A DNA stretch of 64,000 bases from Vibrio splendidus (GCF_024347615.1 NZ_AP025508.1:3038001-3102000); one strand, 5' to 3'. Shown: positions 37,001 through 48,483, numbered from the stretch's first letter. Numbers and translations: made by a program. The notes: generated by a model from the letters alone, not told the origin.

Positions 37001-38884
37001 ATGACTCTTGATATATCAAAGTACCCAACTCTTGCTTTGGCTGATAAGCCAGAGGATTTGCGTCTACTTCCAAAAGAGACGCTTACACAGCTTTGTGATG
37101 AATTACGTACCTATCTTCTTAACTCGGTGAGCCAGTCAAGTGGTCACTTAGCGTCAGGCTTAGGTACAGTAGAGCTAACCGTTGCTCTGCACTATGTGTA
37201 CAACACGCCTTTTGACCAATTGGTTTGGGATGTTGGCCACCAAGCCTATCCACACAAGATTCTTACGGGTCGTCGCGACCGCTTGTCGACTATCCGTCAA
37301 AAAGATGGACTGCACCCATTCCCATGGCGTCAAGAGAGCGAATACGACACTCTATCTGTTGGTCACTCTTCAACATCGATCAGCGCCGGACTTGGTATGG
37401 CGATCAGTGCGAAGAAAGAAGGTAAGAACCGTAAAGTCGTGAGTGTGATTGGTGATGGCGCGATTACCGCAGGTATGGCCTTCGAAGCCATGAACCACGC
37501 GGGCGATATTCACAATGACATGCTGGTTATCCTTAACGATAACGAGATGTCGATCTCTGAAAACGTCGGTGCTCTAAACAATCACCTCGCTCAAGTTCTT
37601 TCTGGCAGTCTTTACACGTCAATTCGTGAGGGTGGCAAGAAAGTGCTATCAGGCGTTCCGCCGATTAAAGAGCTCGTTCGTCGTACAGAAGAACATTTAA
37701 AAGGCATGGTTGTCCCTGGCACCATGTTTGAAGAGTTAGGTTTTAACTACATTGGTCCAGTTGATGGTCATGATGTCAATGAGCTGATTAAAACGCTGAA
37801 GAACATGAGAGATCTTAAAGGTCCTCAGTTCCTGCATATCATGACGAAGAAAGGTAAAGGCTACGAGCCAGCTGAGAAAGATCCAATTGGCTACCATGGC
37901 GTACCTAAATTCGATCCTGCACATTCAAGTCTGCCTAAGAGCACCAGCTCTAAACCAACTTTCTCTAAGATTTTTGGCGACTTCCTGTGTGATATGGCCG
38001 CTCAAGATCCTAAGCTAATGGCGATAACGCCAGCAATGCGTGAAGGTTCTGGTATGGTGCGTTTCTCGAAAGAGTATCCAGAACAGTACTTTGATGTAGC
38101 AATTGCTGAGCAACACGCTGTGACGCTAGCAACTGGTATGGCGATTGCCGGTGATAAGCCAATTGTGGCTATCTACTCGACTTTCCTACAACGTGGCTAC
38201 GATCAACTGATCCACGATGTGGCAATCATGGACCTACCGGTTATGTTCGCTATTGACCGTGCAGGTCTTGTCGGTGCCGATGGTCAAACACACCAAGGTG
38301 CGTTCGACTTAAGCTTTATGCGCTGCATTCCAAACATGGTGATCATGGCACCAAGCGACGAAAACGAATGTCGCCAAATGCTATACACTGGCCACCAGCA
38401 CACAGGCCCAAGTGCCGTTCGTTACCCTCGTGGTAATGGCATGGGTACAGAGATTCAAAGTGAGTTTACTGCGCTAGAGATTGGTAAAGGCCGTATCGTT
38501 CGCGAAAGTGCAAAAGTAAAAGATGGCTCGAAAGTCGCTATTCTGAGCTTTGGTACTTTCCTTGAAAGTGCACTTCAAACCGCAGACGCTATCGATGCGA
38601 CAGTTGCAGACATGCGTTTTGTGAAACCGCTAGATGAAGCCCTGATCAAGCAACTTGCTGCTGACCACGATGTACTAGTGACTATCGAAGAAAACGCGAT
38701 TGCAGGTGGTGCGGGGGCGGGTGTGATTGAATTCTTGATGCAAGAGAAGCTGCTAATGCCGGTATTGAACCTTGGCCTACCAGACAAGTTCATTGCTCAA
38801 GGTACTCAAGGTGAGCTGCATGAAGAGCTTGGCTTAGATGCGAAAGGTATTGAGAAGTCTATCTCCGACTACCTTGCCAAATAG
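37001..38884 (+). CDS. dxs: 1-deoxy-D-xylulose-5-phosphate synthase
   Basis: First enzyme of the non-mevalonate isoprenoid pathway; joins pyruvate and glyceraldehyde 3-phosphate using thiamine diphosphate. Visible are the [14 protein letters not shown] region, the thiamine-binding [18 protein letters not shown] with NDNEMSIS, the catalytic glutamate region [11 protein letters not shown] and the transketolase C-domain. Length 627 is typical. It ends the operon, followed by a terminator. Confidence 0.97.
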   Translation: MTLDISKYPTLALADKPEDLRLLPKETLTQLCDELRTYLLNSVSQSSGHLASGLGTVELTVALHYVYNTPFDQLVWDVGHQAYPHKILTGRRDRLSTIRQKDGLHPFPWRQESEYDTLSVGHSSTSISAGLGMAISAKKEGKNRKVVSVIGDGAITAGMAFEAMNHAGDIHNDMLVILNDNEMSISENVGALNNHLAQVLSGSLYTSIREGGKKVLSGVPPIKELVRRTEEHLKGMVVPGTMFEELGFNYIGPVDGHDVNELIKTLKNMRDLKGPQFLHIMTKKGKGYEPAEKDPIGYHGVPKFDPAHSSLPKSTSSKPTFSKIFGDFLCDMAAQDPKLMAITPAMREGSGMVRFSKEYPEQYFDVAIAEQHAVTLATGMAIAGDKPIVAIYSTFLQRGYDQLIHDVAIMDLPVMFAIDRAGLVGADGQTHQGAFDLSFMRCIPNMVIMAPSDENECRQMLYTGHQHTGPSAVRYPRGNGMGTEIQSEFTALEIGKGRIVRESAKVKDGSKVAILSFGTFLESALQTADAIDATVADMRFVKPLDEALIKQLAADHDVLVTIEENAIAGGAGAGVIEFLMQEKLLMPVLNLGLPDKFIAQGTQGELHEELGLDAKGIEKSISDYLAK

Positions 38885-38920
38885 CTTTCACAAGCAAACA
38901 GCATAAGCGACAAAACAAAA

Positions 38921-38947
38921 AAGGTTGGCCCTAGGGTCAACCTTTTT
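38921..38947 (+). terminator. Terminator of xseB-ispA-dxs
   Basis: AAGGTTG and CAACCTT arms with inner CCC/GGG pairing are followed by TTTTT. Confidence 0.8.
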
Positions 38948-39009
38948 AGTATCTGCTAACTGATAAACTATTCGTTGTTTAGCTGTTAGTTATTAGCAAT
39001 TAAGCCTGC

Positions 39010-39369
39010 TTAGCAACAAGGCTTAAGCACTGGCGCGTCATAGTTCTCTGGTTCGTCAGAGTAGATAGCAACGTTGAAGTTCTCAACCAAGCCTGTCTCT
39101 TCAACACACTGCTCTTGGAAGAACTGTTGAATCTCACGACGTTGACAGTGTGCTTCGAATGCTTCGTTGTCCGCCCAGATCTCATTGAATGCAATAGGGA
39201 AACTCTCACCCTCTGCAAATGGGCTCTGAATGTGACGAGTCACTGTATATTGGATACAACCGTCTTCACGCATTGTGTTTGGCTCTAGTGATTTAAGAAC
39301 TTCAAACAACTCGTTCAATTTGCCTTCTTTAGGCTGAAATTGAGCAACACAGTAAACCTTCTTAGACAT
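39010..39369 (-). CDS. ABM-domain protein, putative quinol monooxygenase
   Basis: A 119-residue protein with the antibiotic-biosynthesis-monooxygenase (ABM) fold pattern: a first strand VYCVAQFQPKEGKLNELFEVL, then GCIQYTVTRH and FNEIWADNEAFEAHCQ. ABM proteins work as dimers; YgiN-type members act on quinols, others on heme. The tail KPCC carries two adjacent cysteines at the very end, which is unusual. It is a single gene; the substrate is unknown. Confidence 0.75.
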   Translation of the reverse strand: MSKKVYCVAQFQPKEGKLNELFEVLKSLEPNTMREDGCIQYTVTRHIQSPFAEGESFPIAFNEIWADNEAFEAHCQRREIQQFFQEQCVEETGLVENFNVAIYSDEPENYDAPVLKPCC

Positions 39370-39419
39370 TGTAAATCCTTGTTTTTATGTATTATTGTTC
39401 GTTCTTTAGATATTGATTC

Positions 39420-39929
39420 TTAAACGAGCCAACCTGAAAAATGAGCCACTGCATACAGCGAAATCGCCGCCATAATACCCGCCACGATATCATCAATCAT
39501 GATACCTAAGCCGCCGTGAACTCGCTTGTCTAACCAACCAATTGGCCAAGGCTTTACCATATCGAAAAAACGAAACAGAACAAAGCCGGCGAATAGCCAT
39601 TTCCAATCATTAACAGGAATACCCAACAACGGCACTAGGCCCATGGTGATCCAAAAGCCCGCAAACTCATCCCATACAATAGAGCCGTGATCGTGCACGC
39701 CCATGTCATCAGACGTCACTTGGCATATTTTGATACCAATAATGCAGCTCACAACCACAAGAATGACATAAATAGGGAAAGGTAACTGAACCAGCAATAG
39801 ATAAAATGGGATCGACGCAAGCGTGCCCATGGTGCCGGGAATAATCGGCGATAAGCCACTACCAAAACCCGTTGCCAATAAGTGCCAAGGGTTTTTAAGA
39901 GAAATAAGAGAAAGTGGGTTTGTCATCAA
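39420..39929 (-). CDS. pgpA: Phosphatidylglycerophosphatase A
   Basis: A 169-residue inner-membrane phosphatase that converts phosphatidylglycerol phosphate to phosphatidylglycerol. Family features are ATGFGSGLSPIIPGTMGTLAS, DEFAGFWITM and FRFFDMVKPWPIGWLD...IDDIVAG. It overlaps thiL by four bases (ATGA), showing coupling; thiL-pgpA is a conserved pair downstream of nusB. Confidence 0.95.
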   Translation of the reverse strand: MMTNPLSLISLKNPWHLLATGFGSGLSPIIPGTMGTLASIPFYLLLVQLPFPIYVILVVVSCIIGIKICQVTSDDMGVHDHGSIVWDEFAGFWITMGLVPLLGIPVNDWKWLFAGFVLFRFFDMVKPWPIGWLDKRVHGGLGIMIDDIVAGIMAAISLYAVAHFSGWLV

Positions 39930-40903
39930 TTAACCTTAAAGTGATCGTAACCAGTTAAGTTCCAACTCAGTGGTTCACCATTATTGTGTAATTCAAAATA
40001 TTCTACAGGTCTTATCTGGCCAATGCAGGTGACTTTTGTTCCAGTGTGTGACAAAGCACTTTCCAATGAACCTTTATTCTCTTCCGGCACAGTAAAACAC
40101 AGTTCGTACTCTTCACCACTGGTCAACGCATACTGTTGAGCCGAAGCAATATCAGATGCGAACTGGCGTAGTTCTGGAGAAATTGGCAGCGTACTCACAT
40201 CAATGCTCGCACCAACCTGAGAACGCTTAAGGATATGTTTTAAATCAGCAATAACACCGTCAGAGATATCAATAGCAGACGAAGCAAGGTTCACGAGCGC
40301 TTGACCAGCCAATACTCGAGGAACGCTCAGATAGTGCCTTTCTTCAAGCTCGAGAGCGTAAGGTTTGACTTTGTTCTGTTCAGGATCAAGCAATACTTCT
40401 AGGCCGGCTTTGCTATCACCTAGGTTACCCGTGACGTAAATCCAGTCGCCCACTTTAGCGCCATCTCTACGCAGTGCTCGACCTTCTGGCACAAAACCTT
40501 GTACAGTCAATGTCAGACTTAATGGCCCCTTGGTTGTATCACCGCCAATTAACTGAATACCAAAGTAGTCAGCAAGCTTGAAGAAGGAGTCACAGAAGGG
40601 AGCAAGCCATTCTTCATCGACTTCAGGCATGGTTAACGCAAACGAAACCCAGGCAGGTGTCGCGCCCATAGCAGCAAGATCACTGATGTTGGAAGCCAAG
40701 GCTTTGTGTGCTACCCAAGCTGGGTTTGCCTCTGCTAAAAAGTGCGTGCCCGCGACTAAAGTATCCGTGCTAATCGCTATCTCAACATTGCCCGGCGCTT
40801 TGACCAAAGCACAGTCATCGCCAGCAGCCAGATGTACGTCTTTACGTTGTGGTTGTCGATTTACAAAATATTTTTCAATCAGGTTAAATTCGCCAGACAT
40901 CAC
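39926..40903 (-). CDS. thiL: Thiamine-monophosphate kinase
   Basis: Phosphorylates thiamine monophosphate to the active diphosphate. It has the AIR-synthase-like fold with GDDCALV, STDTLVAGTHF, NISDLAAMGATPAW and AIDISDGVIADL. The length of 325 is normal. Tandem methionines at the start leave a one-codon ambiguity. It follows nusB after a hairpin terminator at 40969, so it may have its own promoter or depend on read-through. Confidence 0.95.
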   Translation of the reverse strand: MMSGEFNLIEKYFVNRQPQRKDVHLAAGDDCALVKAPGNVEIAISTDTLVAGTHFLAEANPAWVAHKALASNISDLAAMGATPAWVSFALTMPEVDEEWLAPFCDSFFKLADYFGIQLIGGDTTKGPLSLTLTVQGFVPEGRALRRDGAKVGDWIYVTGNLGDSKAGLEVLLDPEQNKVKPYALELEERHYLSVPRVLAGQALVNLASSAIDISDGVIADLKHILKRSQVGASIDVSTLPISPELRQFASDIASAQQYALTSGEEYELCFTVPEENKGSLESALSHTGTKVTCIGQIRPVEYFELHNNGEPLSWNLTGYDHFKVN

Positions 40904-40968
40904 ATGCCCTATCTTTAGTCTTCATACAAATCAACGTAATCATGGAGATTACAGAAATTTAGTTACAA

Positions 40969-40995
40969 AAAAGGCCAGCATAAAAGCTGACCTTT
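40969..40995 (-). terminator. Terminator between nusB and thiL
   Basis: AAGGCCAGC and GCTGACCTT arms (one mismatch) are followed on the minus strand by TTTTTT. Confidence 0.75.
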
Positions 40996-41015
40996 AGATT
41001 CAATATACGAACGTC

Positions 41016-41483
41016 TTATTTCTTACGAACGTGTGGTGCAGCTTTATCAAGCACACCGTTAACAAACTTATGGCTGTCTTCTGCTGCAAATACTTTTGCA
41101 AGCTCGATAGCTTCGTTGATAACCACTTTGTATGGTACATCTTCGCGACGAGTCATCTCGTACATAGCTAAACGTAGAAGCGCTAGTTCCATCAAATCCA
41201 GATCTTGCATAGGGCGAGATACGAATGGACGAAGCTTGCTATCAAGTTCCATGTGGCTAAGAGCAACACCAGTTAGTAAGTCGCGGAAGTATGCAACGTC
41301 TGTTTCTGGCATAGCTAGAGCAGGTTCTGCGGCATGATGCTCTTCTTCATCATACTTACCACCAGATAAGAACTGTTCTTCAACGGTAGCAATATTTTCT
41401 TTAGTAATTTGCCAAGAATAAATTGCTTGTAGAGCAAATTGACGTGCGTTACGACGTGCGGCTGGTTTCACACTGGCCCCCAT
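41016..41483 (-). CDS. nusB: Transcription antitermination factor NusB
   Basis: A 155-residue RNA-binding protein that works with NusE on boxA in rRNA antitermination. The N-terminal arginine-rich [17 protein letters not shown] and the C-terminal [30 protein letters not shown] are characteristic. Its ATG overlaps the ribH stop codon by one base (TAATG), so it is coupled to ribH. Confidence 0.97.
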   Translation of the reverse strand: MGASVKPAARRNARQFALQAIYSWQITKENIATVEEQFLSGGKYDEEEHHAAEPALAMPETDVAYFRDLLTGVALSHMELDSKLRPFVSRPMQDLDLMELALLRLAMYEMTRREDVPYKVVINEAIELAKVFAAEDSHKFVNGVLDKAAPHVRKK

Positions 41484-41953
41484 TAGGAATCGATTTCAGA
41501 AAGAACGTTGATCATCTCAAGTGCGCTAAGTGCGGCTTCTGCACCCTTATTACCAGCCTTGGTTCCTGCGCGTTCAATAGCTTGATCGATCGTATCAACA
41601 GTAAGAACACCAAACGCTACTGGAAGAGAAAATTCCAGAGACACTTGTGCCAAACCTTTATTACATTCACTACAAACATAGTCAAAGTGAGGTGTACCGC
41701 CACGGATTACTGTACCAAGAGATACAATCGCATCGAACTTACCTGTTTTTGCAACGCGTTGCGCTACAAGTGGAAGTTCTACTGCACCAGGGCAACGAAC
41801 AACAGTGATGTTGTCTTCGCTTACTTGTCCATGACGCTTTAAAGTATCGATTGCACCAGAAAGTAAACTTTCGTTAATAAAACTGTTGAAACGAGCAATA
41901 ACGATAGCAATTTTTGCATTTGGCGCTGGGAAGCCACCCTCGATCACTTTCAT
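41483..41953 (-). CDS. ribH: 6,7-dimethyl-8-ribityllumazine synthase
   Basis: Penultimate step of riboflavin synthesis; forms the icosahedral lumazine synthase shell. The 156-residue product from ATG 41953 (preceded by AAGGAAGG) shows [42 protein letters not shown] and the catalytic-histidine region. The frame runs upstream to 42085, but that extension is not family-like. Confidence 0.97.
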   Translation of the reverse strand: MKVIEGGFPAPNAKIAIVIARFNSFINESLLSGAIDTLKRHGQVSEDNITVVRCPGAVELPLVAQRVAKTGKFDAIVSLGTVIRGGTPHFDYVCSECNKGLAQVSLEFSLPVAFGVLTVDTIDQAIERAGTKAGNKGAEAALSALEMINVLSEIDS

Positions 41954-42233
41954 AAGCCTTCCTTTAACTATTTTCATCAAGTGAGAATCGCCGGATTCTA
42001 GCACAAAACTGTGAGCAATATCTAATGCTAATTTAGAAGAACAGACACCGGAGATGTAAAGATGATAACGCAGCACGGCTCTCAACCATATAGGAGCAAC
42101 CAGTAGTCAAGCTCGTGTATTTAACACGTTTTGAATCGGGCTCAACTACTTTGCTCTTTTGGCAAAACGAATCACCAAAAGAGCCACTGGAATCATCGGT
42201 AAATTATGTTGCTATAAACAGAGATATATCGAC

Positions 42234-43343
42234 TTACTCGCAAACATACTCAACAACGTTAAGACCAAAACCACCCAATGCGTGGTAACGCTTAGTGCTT
42301 GAAGAAAGCAGACGCATATCGTGTACGCCTAGGTCTTGAAGAATCTGAGAACCGACACCGACACGACGCGAGGTACCTTGCTTCTTCGCCATGGTTGGCT
42401 GCTCGTTCTTGTCTTGCGCTTCGAATGTCTTCACTTTGTGAATCAAAGAATCAGACGACTCTTCGTTGCCAAGAATAACCAACACACCGCCTTCATCGCC
42501 AATGCGCTTCATCGCTTTATCTAGTGACCAGCTACGCTCTGTACCACGGTCTGAGTGAAGTAAATCGGTAAACGTGTCATGCAGGTGAACACGCACTAGA
42601 GGAGCGCCTACAGACAAGTCGCCTTTTTGCATCGCGTAGTGGATCTGGTTATCAATCGTGTCACGGTAAGTCACAAGCTCAAAGTCACCAAACTCTGTTG
42701 GCAAATGACATTGTGCTACGCGTTCAATCGTCGTTTCTGTGTTGTTGCGGTATTCAATCAAGTCAGCAATGGTGCCTAATTTGATATCGTGTTTTTCAGC
42801 GAAGACTTCAAGATCAGGGCGACGTGCCATGGTGCCGTCGTCATTTAGGATCTCAACGATAACAGATGCTGGCTCACAACCTGCTAGACGAGCTAAATCA
42901 CAACCTGCTTCAGTGTGGCCTGCGCGTGTTAGAACACCACCTTCTTGAGCTGTCAGTGGGAAGATATGACCAGGTTGAACTAAGTCAGCCGCTTTCGCAT
43001 CTTTTGCCACAGCCGCTTGAACGGTAACAGCGCGGTCTGACGCAGAAATACCCGTTGTTACGCCCTCAGCAGCTTCAATTGAAACCGTAAAGTTTGTCGT
43101 GTACTGAGCGTTGTTGTCTTGAACCATAGGCGCTAGACCCATGCGATTTGAACGCTCTTTGGTCAACGTTAGGCAGATTAAGCCACGGCCATACATCGCC
43201 ATGAAGTTAATCGCTTCTGGCGTCACATGTTCTGCTGCCATGATCAGATCGCCTTCATTCTCGCGATCTTCATCATCCATCAGGATAACCATTTTTCCTA
43301 GGCGAATGTCTTCAATAATTTCTTGAGGAGTACTAATTGGCAT
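42234..43343 (-). CDS. ribB: 3,4-dihydroxy-2-butanone-4-phosphate synthase with degenerate cyclohydrolase II domain (RibBX type)
   Basis: Makes the four-carbon precursor of riboflavin from ribulose 5-phosphate. Residues 1-205 are a complete RibB domain ([33 protein letters not shown]). Residues 206-369 resemble GTP cyclohydrolase II, but the zinc-binding cysteine cluster (normally SLRCDCG) is absent; the matching place reads [15 protein letters not shown]. This fits the RibBX variant, which lacks cyclohydrolase activity, so a separate ribA should exist elsewhere. It is part of the rib cluster, 280 bases before ribH. Confidence 0.93.
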   Translation of the reverse strand: MPISTPQEIIEDIRLGKMVILMDDEDRENEGDLIMAAEHVTPEAINFMAMYGRGLICLTLTKERSNRMGLAPMVQDNNAQYTTNFTVSIEAAEGVTTGISASDRAVTVQAAVAKDAKAADLVQPGHIFPLTAQEGGVLTRAGHTEAGCDLARLAGCEPASVIVEILNDDGTMARRPDLEVFAEKHDIKLGTIADLIEYRNNTETTIERVAQCHLPTEFGDFELVTYRDTIDNQIHYAMQKGDLSVGAPLVRVHLHDTFTDLLHSDRGTERSWSLDKAMKRIGDEGGVLVILGNEESSDSLIHKVKTFEAQDKNEQPTMAKKQGTSRRVGVGSQILQDLGVHDMRLLSSSTKRYHALGGFGLNVVEYVCE

Positions 43344-43451
43344 TGTTCTATATCCTTTGAAATGGTTCTGCTTCCTAGAACCGACACTATTTAAACCTGA
43401 TGATATTGCTTCGCTTTACAAAGTCTCGCTTAACACACTTTGTACCAACGA

Positions 43452-44108
43452 TTAGGCAAAACCATTCTGCTGTAAGAATTCCATCGTTAATCGAGATTCA
43501 GGCTCAGACTCTTGCTGCTGGCCTTGCAGTAGACGCTCCATATAACGCGCTAATACATCGACTTCTAGATTCACTTTACGACCAACATTGAATTGATCAA
43601 TGGTGGTTTCTGAAGAGGTGTGAGGAACGATAGTCAACTTAAAGGCATTCTTGCGTAAATCATTCACAGTCAGGCTAATACCATCAACAGTGACTGAACC
43701 TTTTTGAGCTACGTACTTTGAGATCTCTGCAGGCATTTCTACCCAGAACTCAATCGCACGACCGACTTGGTTACGCTCAACAATCTCACCCACGCCATCA
43801 ACGTGACCCGATACGATATGACCACCGAAACGCGTGGTCGGTAACATTGCTTTCTCTAGGTTGACCTTGTCGCCGGCTTGGTAATCCACAAAACCCGTTT
43901 TTTTCAGGGTCTCAAGCGAAAGGTCTGCACTGTAGCTGTGATCGTTATACTCAACGACCGTCAAACACACACCATTGGTCGCGATACTGTCGCCTAACTT
44001 AACGTCAGCCATATCAAGATTACCAACATTAACCGTTACGGTGATGTCTTCTCCGCGGGGAGTGATTGCACTCAATGTACCTACGGCTTCTACAATTCCT
44101 GTAAACAT
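43452..44108 (-). CDS. ribE: Riboflavin synthase, alpha subunit
   Basis: Dismutates two lumazine molecules to riboflavin. The 218-residue protein has the two similar beta-barrel halves (MFTGIVEAVGTL..., GHIVSGHVDGVGEIVE), with the catalytic NGVCLTV and DGISLTVND loops. It lies between ribD and ribBX. The symbol ribE is used here; some annotations call it ribC. Confidence 0.95.
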   Translation of the reverse strand: MFTGIVEAVGTLSAITPRGEDITVTVNVGNLDMADVKLGDSIATNGVCLTVVEYNDHSYSADLSLETLKKTGFVDYQAGDKVNLEKAMLPTTRFGGHIVSGHVDGVGEIVERNQVGRAIEFWVEMPAEISKYVAQKGSVTVDGISLTVNDLRKNAFKLTIVPHTSSETTIDQFNVGRKVNLEVDVLARYMERLLQGQQQESEPESRLTMEFLQQNGFA

Positions 44109-44192
44109 TTTAAAACTCTTTTTGTTGTCAACAACACGTATGCAGTTGGAGTAACTATTTCTACTGTGGTTTCGTCACGATTTATTTCGCGA

Positions 44193-45317
44193 CTATTGGT
44201 TAGCCGCAATTGATTTCGCAATAATAGGCTTCGCGACAATGCGAATATCCACACCAACCTGTCGAACATCTTTGATTTCTAGGTCAATCACATCAGACAT
44301 TGAAGTGAGCCCTAATGCGCCCATCAAACCTCGTCCGTCACTGCCCATAAGTTTAGGCGCTAAATAGAGGATTAGCTCATCCACTAGCCGTGCTTCAATC
44401 AAGCTCTTGGCCAATGTCGCGCCCGCTTCGACCCAAATATGATCAATATGGTTCGCTGGCAATTGACGCATCAGATCGTGCAAATCGAGCTGACCTACCT
44501 CTGTGGTTCCGACTTCAATATCAGCAGACGCTTCAGCGACTCTCAATACCGATGTTGGAGTTTGGAATAACTTGAGCTCAGGACGCAGTTGATTTTGACG
44601 ATCAAGAATCACGCGAATCGGCTGACGCAGCTCGTCTTCAGCGTAATGACCTTTGATACTGCTTGGCAACTCTGCCCAACGAACATTCAACGACGCGTTG
44701 TCTTCAATCACCGTCTGGCTAGTTGATAGCACAGCGCCTGATTTTGCTCGGTAGTTCTGAACATCACGACGCGCTTCTGGCGATGTGATCCACTGGCTTT
44801 GACCATTTTCCAATGCCGTTTGCCCATCAAGGCTAGCGGCCATCTTTAACTGAACGAATGGCATGCCCGTTTGCATACGCTTGATAAATGCAGGGTTCAA
44901 GTCGAGAGCATCTTGCTCTAATAAACCGATTTCAACCTCAATACCCGCATCGCGTAGCATTTTGATACCACGACCTGCAACTTTTGGGTTTGGGTCCTGC
45001 ATGGCACAAATCACTTTGGCTACTTGAGCCTGAATCAAACCTTCAGCACAAGGTGGCGTTCGACCATAGTGCGAGCAAGGCTCTAGCGTGACATAAGCAG
45101 TCGCACCTTTTGCCTTATCGCCAGCCATTCGCATGGCATGTACTTCAGCATGAGGTTCACCGGCTTTGGCGTGAAAACCTTCACCAACGATCTGACCGTC
45201 GGTTTGCACGATGACACAACCCACATTCGGGTTTGGCGCAGTGGTGTAAATGCCGCGTTTTGCTAACTGAATAGCACGCGACATCATTTTAAAATCTAGG
45301 GGAGTAAAGTTTGACAT
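44193..45317 (-). CDS. ribD: Bifunctional riboflavin deaminase/reductase RibD
   Basis: A 374-residue protein with an N-terminal deaminase domain carrying the zinc motifs HAEVHAM and PCSHYGRTPPC, and a C-terminal reductase domain (FVQLKMAASLDGQTAL, SQWITSPEARRDVQ). It carries out steps two and three of riboflavin synthesis from the GTP cyclohydrolase product. It begins 10 bases after nrdR, as is usual in gamma-proteobacteria. Confidence 0.96.
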   Translation of the reverse strand: MSNFTPLDFKMMSRAIQLAKRGIYTTAPNPNVGCVIVQTDGQIVGEGFHAKAGEPHAEVHAMRMAGDKAKGATAYVTLEPCSHYGRTPPCAEGLIQAQVAKVICAMQDPNPKVAGRGIKMLRDAGIEVEIGLLEQDALDLNPAFIKRMQTGMPFVQLKMAASLDGQTALENGQSQWITSPEARRDVQNYRAKSGAVLSTSQTVIEDNASLNVRWAELPSSIKGHYAEDELRQPIRVILDRQNQLRPELKLFQTPTSVLRVAEASADIEVGTTEVGQLDLHDLMRQLPANHIDHIWVEAGATLAKSLIEARLVDELILYLAPKLMGSDGRGLMGALGLTSMSDVIDLEIKDVRQVGVDIRIVAKPIIAKSIAANQ

Positions 45318-45327
45318 GATTGAAGAG

Positions 45328-45777
45328 TTAATCCTCTAATTTAGCGATTTCTTCGCCAAACTCTCGGATGTCTTCAAAGCTGCGGTAAACAGAGGCAAAA
45401 CGAATGTACGCCACTTTATCCAATTCTTTCAATTGGCCCATCACAAGATTACCAATCATCTCGCTTGGTACTTCACGCTCACCAGTTGCACGGAGTTGTG
45501 ACTTAATCGTACTGATCGCAAGTTCAATCGCATCAGCACTCACTGGGCGTTTTTCTAGGGCGCGCTGTACACCACCCACCATTTTATCTTCATTAAATGG
45601 TTCGCGGTTTCCATTCGACTTTATGACTTTCGGCATCACAAGTTCTGCCGATTCGAAAGTCGTAAAACGTTCACTACATGCAAGGCATTGACGGCGACGA
45701 CGAACCTGATGGCCATCGGCTACCAGTCTTGAATCGATTACTTTAGTGTCGTTCTCTGAACAAAAAGGACAATGCAT
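45328..45777 (-). CDS. nrdR: Ribonucleotide reductase repressor NrdR
   Basis: A 149-residue repressor of nrd genes. It has the N-terminal zinc ribbon CPFC...CLAC with the RRRRQCLAC basic patch and a following ATP-cone domain ([17 protein letters not shown]). AGGTGAT precedes the ATG. It is the first gene of the nrdR-ribD-ribE-ribBX-ribH-nusB cluster. Confidence 0.97.
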   Translation of the reverse strand: MHCPFCSENDTKVIDSRLVADGHQVRRRRQCLACSERFTTFESAELVMPKVIKSNGNREPFNEDKMVGGVQRALEKRPVSADAIELAISTIKSQLRATGEREVPSEMIGNLVMGQLKELDKVAYIRFASVYRSFEDIREFGEEIAKLED

Positions 45778-45834
45778 ATCACCTCCAAATAATTGAATAT
45801 CAGTGTAACGGAATTGCCAAACGTTAGGAAAGAA

Positions 45835-45859
45835 AAAGGGCCAATTAAGGCCCTTTTGT
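45835..45859 (-). terminator. Terminator of proBA
   Basis: AAAAGGGCC and GGCCCTTTT arms around a six-base loop are followed on the minus strand by TTTTTCTTT. Confidence 0.85.
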
Positions 45860-45933
45860 GTGGTGATTCATTGATTATTGCTACTCGATCGCCATTTCAA
45901 AAATGAGCTGAGGAGTAAAATTAACGACCAGCG

Positions 45934-47184
45934 TTAACCGCGAACTAAATAGTTCGCTTTACCTACCCATTTGTAGCTTGTCAGTTCTTCTAAGCCCATT
46001 GGGCCGCGAGCGTGCAGCTTCTGGGTTGATACTGCGACTTCAGCGCCTAAACCAAACTGTGCGCCATCAGTAAAACGTGTTGATGCATTCACATAAACCG
46101 CCGCAGAACCGACAGAGTTAATAAAGCGCTCTGAGCTCTCTAGGCTGTTGGTCATGATCGCATCTGAGTGACTCGCGTTGTGTACACGCATGTGGTCAAT
46201 CGCTTCTGCCACATCCACTACCACTTTTACGCCTAGCGTGTAGCTTAGCCACTCAGTGTCAAAGTCACCTTCAACTGCATCACGTTGGTCTTCAAAACCT
46301 GCTATCAGTGATTTTGCACTGGCGTCAGCAACCAAGGTTACCTTACCTGCTAAACGCTGTGTCAGCTTAGCAAGGAAAGCCTCAGCAACCGCTTCATGCA
46401 CTAGCAGCGTATCCAATGAGTTACATGCAGATGGACGTTGAACTTTCGAGTTTTCAACCACATCAACAGACTTCTCAAGATCAGCGCTCTCATCAACAAA
46501 GATATGGCTGATACCGAAACCACCGATGATAACTGGAATAGTACTGTTCTCTTTACACATCTTGTGCAGGCCAGCACCGCCACGAGGAATAATCATATCC
46601 ACGTAGTCATCCAGTTTAAGCAGTTGAGATACGAGTTCACGATCAGGTTTTTCAATGTACTGAACTGAAGCGGCAGGAAGCTCAGCTTTCTCTAATGCAG
46701 ACTGGATAACTTTAACCAGTTCCATGTTCGAGAAGAACGTCTCTTTACCACCACGTAGAATACTTGCGTTACCTGTCTTCAAACACAGAGCTGCAATATC
46801 GATAGTTACGTTCGGACGCGCTTCATAGATAACACCAACCACACCAAGTGGCACACGGCGGCGAGAGAGTGACATACCGTTTTCCAGTACCTTACTGTCC
46901 ATTTCGCTGCCTATTGGGTCATTCAGGCTAATCACGTTACGCACATCATTAGCGATGCCGATTAAGCGCTCTTCATTAAGAAGTAGACGATCAAGCAGTG
47001 CGTCGGTTAAACCCGCTTCGCGACCTAATTCGATATCTTTCGCGTTCGCTTCTAAAATCGTTGCTGCGTTTGCTTCTAGCTCATCAGCGATAATCGCCAA
47101 TGCTTTATTCTTTTGCGCCGTAGATGCGGTCGCTAGGTGGAAAGCAGCGTCTTTTGCTGCAATACCCATGTTAGTTAAATCCAC
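45934..47184 (-). CDS. proA: Glutamate-5-semialdehyde dehydrogenase (gamma-glutamyl phosphate reductase)
   Basis: Second step of proline synthesis. The 416-residue aldehyde-dehydrogenase-fold enzyme has [19 protein letters not shown], the nucleotide loop LRGGKET and the catalytic cysteine in [16 protein letters not shown]. It follows proB by 66 bases in the proBA operon and is followed by a terminator. Confidence 0.97.
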   Translation of the reverse strand: MDLTNMGIAAKDAAFHLATASTAQKNKALAIIADELEANAATILEANAKDIELGREAGLTDALLDRLLLNEERLIGIANDVRNVISLNDPIGSEMDSKVLENGMSLSRRRVPLGVVGVIYEARPNVTIDIAALCLKTGNASILRGGKETFFSNMELVKVIQSALEKAELPAASVQYIEKPDRELVSQLLKLDDYVDMIIPRGGAGLHKMCKENSTIPVIIGGFGISHIFVDESADLEKSVDVVENSKVQRPSACNSLDTLLVHEAVAEAFLAKLTQRLAGKVTLVADASAKSLIAGFEDQRDAVEGDFDTEWLSYTLGVKVVVDVAEAIDHMRVHNASHSDAIMTNSLESSERFINSVGSAAVYVNASTRFTDGAQFGLGAEVAVSTQKLHARGPMGLEELTSYKWVGKANYLVRG

Positions 47185-47250
47185 GTTTAACTCTCCCTAA
47201 ATTCTGTCTGTCTTTGGATGTAAAAAGGCGATTCGCCTTATCATCACAAG

Positions 47251-48390
47251 CTACTCTTGGATTACAACCAGGTCGTCACGGTGAATGACTTCTGACCCAT
47301 AATCGTATCCAAGAATGTCGCCAATATCTTTACTGTGCTTGCCTGCAATTTTTGCTAGGTCTTGGCTTGAGTAACTGGCGATACCACGCGCAATTACTTT
47401 GCCTTTACTGTCTGTGACTTGGGTGACTTCACCACGAGAGAATTCGCCTTTAACTCGAACAACCCCTTTCGCCAACAAGCTACTGCCTTTAGTGTTAACG
47501 GCATTCACCGCTCCATCGTCGACTACGATGTCACCAGCAGAAGCTGGGCCCGCTAGAATCCAACGTTTACGGTTTTCAAGCGCTTCAGCTAAAGGCAAGA
47601 AACGTGTGCCTTGTGGGTTGTCACTCAATGAATCAAACACCACATTTTCAGCACTGCCCGCAGCAATAATCACTTCAATACCCGCACGACGAGCAATATC
47701 AGCTGCCTGCAGTTTTGTCGCCATGCCGCCAGTACCTAACGTAGTACCACTTCCGCCAGCGATCTTACGCAGTGTGTCATCAATAGTTTTCACTTCTTTG
47801 ATGAGCTCAGCATTTGGGTCTTTACGAGGGTCTGCGGTAAACAGGCCTTTTTGGTCAGTGAGTAACAAAAGCTTATCAGCGCCACATAAAATACCAACCA
47901 GTGCCGACAAGTTATCGTTGTCGCCCACTTTAATTTCATTAGTGGCTACTGCGTCGTTTTCGTTTACTACCGGAATAATATCGTGCTCAACGAGCGCGTT
48001 GATCGTGTCACGTGCATTAAGAAAACGCTCGCGATCATCGAGATCAGCACGAGTCAGTAGCATCTGGCCAATTTTAAGGCCATAGATAGCAAACAAAGAC
48101 TCCCAAACTTGAATCAACTGACTTTGCCCAACTGCCGCAAGCAATTGTTTGCTCGCCATTGAGTTGGGAAGTGCGGGGTAACCAAGGTGCTCACGTCCGG
48201 CCGCAATTGCGCCAGACGAAACCATAACCACAGAGTGGCCTTGTTTTTTTAATTCAGCACATTGACGAACCAGCTCAACCATGTGAGCGCGGTCTAATGC
48301 CAATGTTCCACCAGTTAAGACACTGGTACCCAGTTTAACAACGACAGTTTTACGCTGTGTTGTTGTCCCGCTTTGATGATTTGTTGTCAT
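47251..48390 (-). CDS. proB: Glutamate 5-kinase
   Basis: First and feedback-inhibited step of proline synthesis. An amino-acid-kinase domain ([51 protein letters not shown]) is followed by a C-terminal PUA domain (about 285-370). The start MTTNHQSG at 48390 is chosen over an upstream ATG at 48435 that would add 15 hydrophobic residues and is not family-like. Confidence 0.96.
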   Translation of the reverse strand: MTTNHQSGTTTQRKTVVVKLGTSVLTGGTLALDRAHMVELVRQCAELKKQGHSVVMVSSGAIAAGREHLGYPALPNSMASKQLLAAVGQSQLIQVWESLFAIYGLKIGQMLLTRADLDDRERFLNARDTINALVEHDIIPVVNENDAVATNEIKVGDNDNLSALVGILCGADKLLLLTDQKGLFTADPRKDPNAELIKEVKTIDDTLRKIAGGSGTTLGTGGMATKLQAADIARRAGIEVIIAAGSAENVVFDSLSDNPQGTRFLPLAEALENRKRWILAGPASAGDIVVDDGAVNAVNTKGSSLLAKGVVRVKGEFSRGEVTQVTDSKGKVIARGIASYSSQDLAKIAGKHSKDIGDILGYDYGSEVIHRDDLVVIQE

Positions 48391-48458
48391 GAAGTCTTTT
48401 ATGAATAAAACAAATAAGAGGTGATGTTTTAGCAATCAACAGGGGAATTCACAAGCAG

Positions 48459-48483
48459 AAAAGGTGCGAAATCGCACCTTTTT
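48459..48483 (-). terminator. Terminator of crl
   Basis: AAAAGGTGCGA and TCGCACCTTTT form a stem around AA, between crl and proB; the minus strand continues CCTTTTC. Confidence 0.75.
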
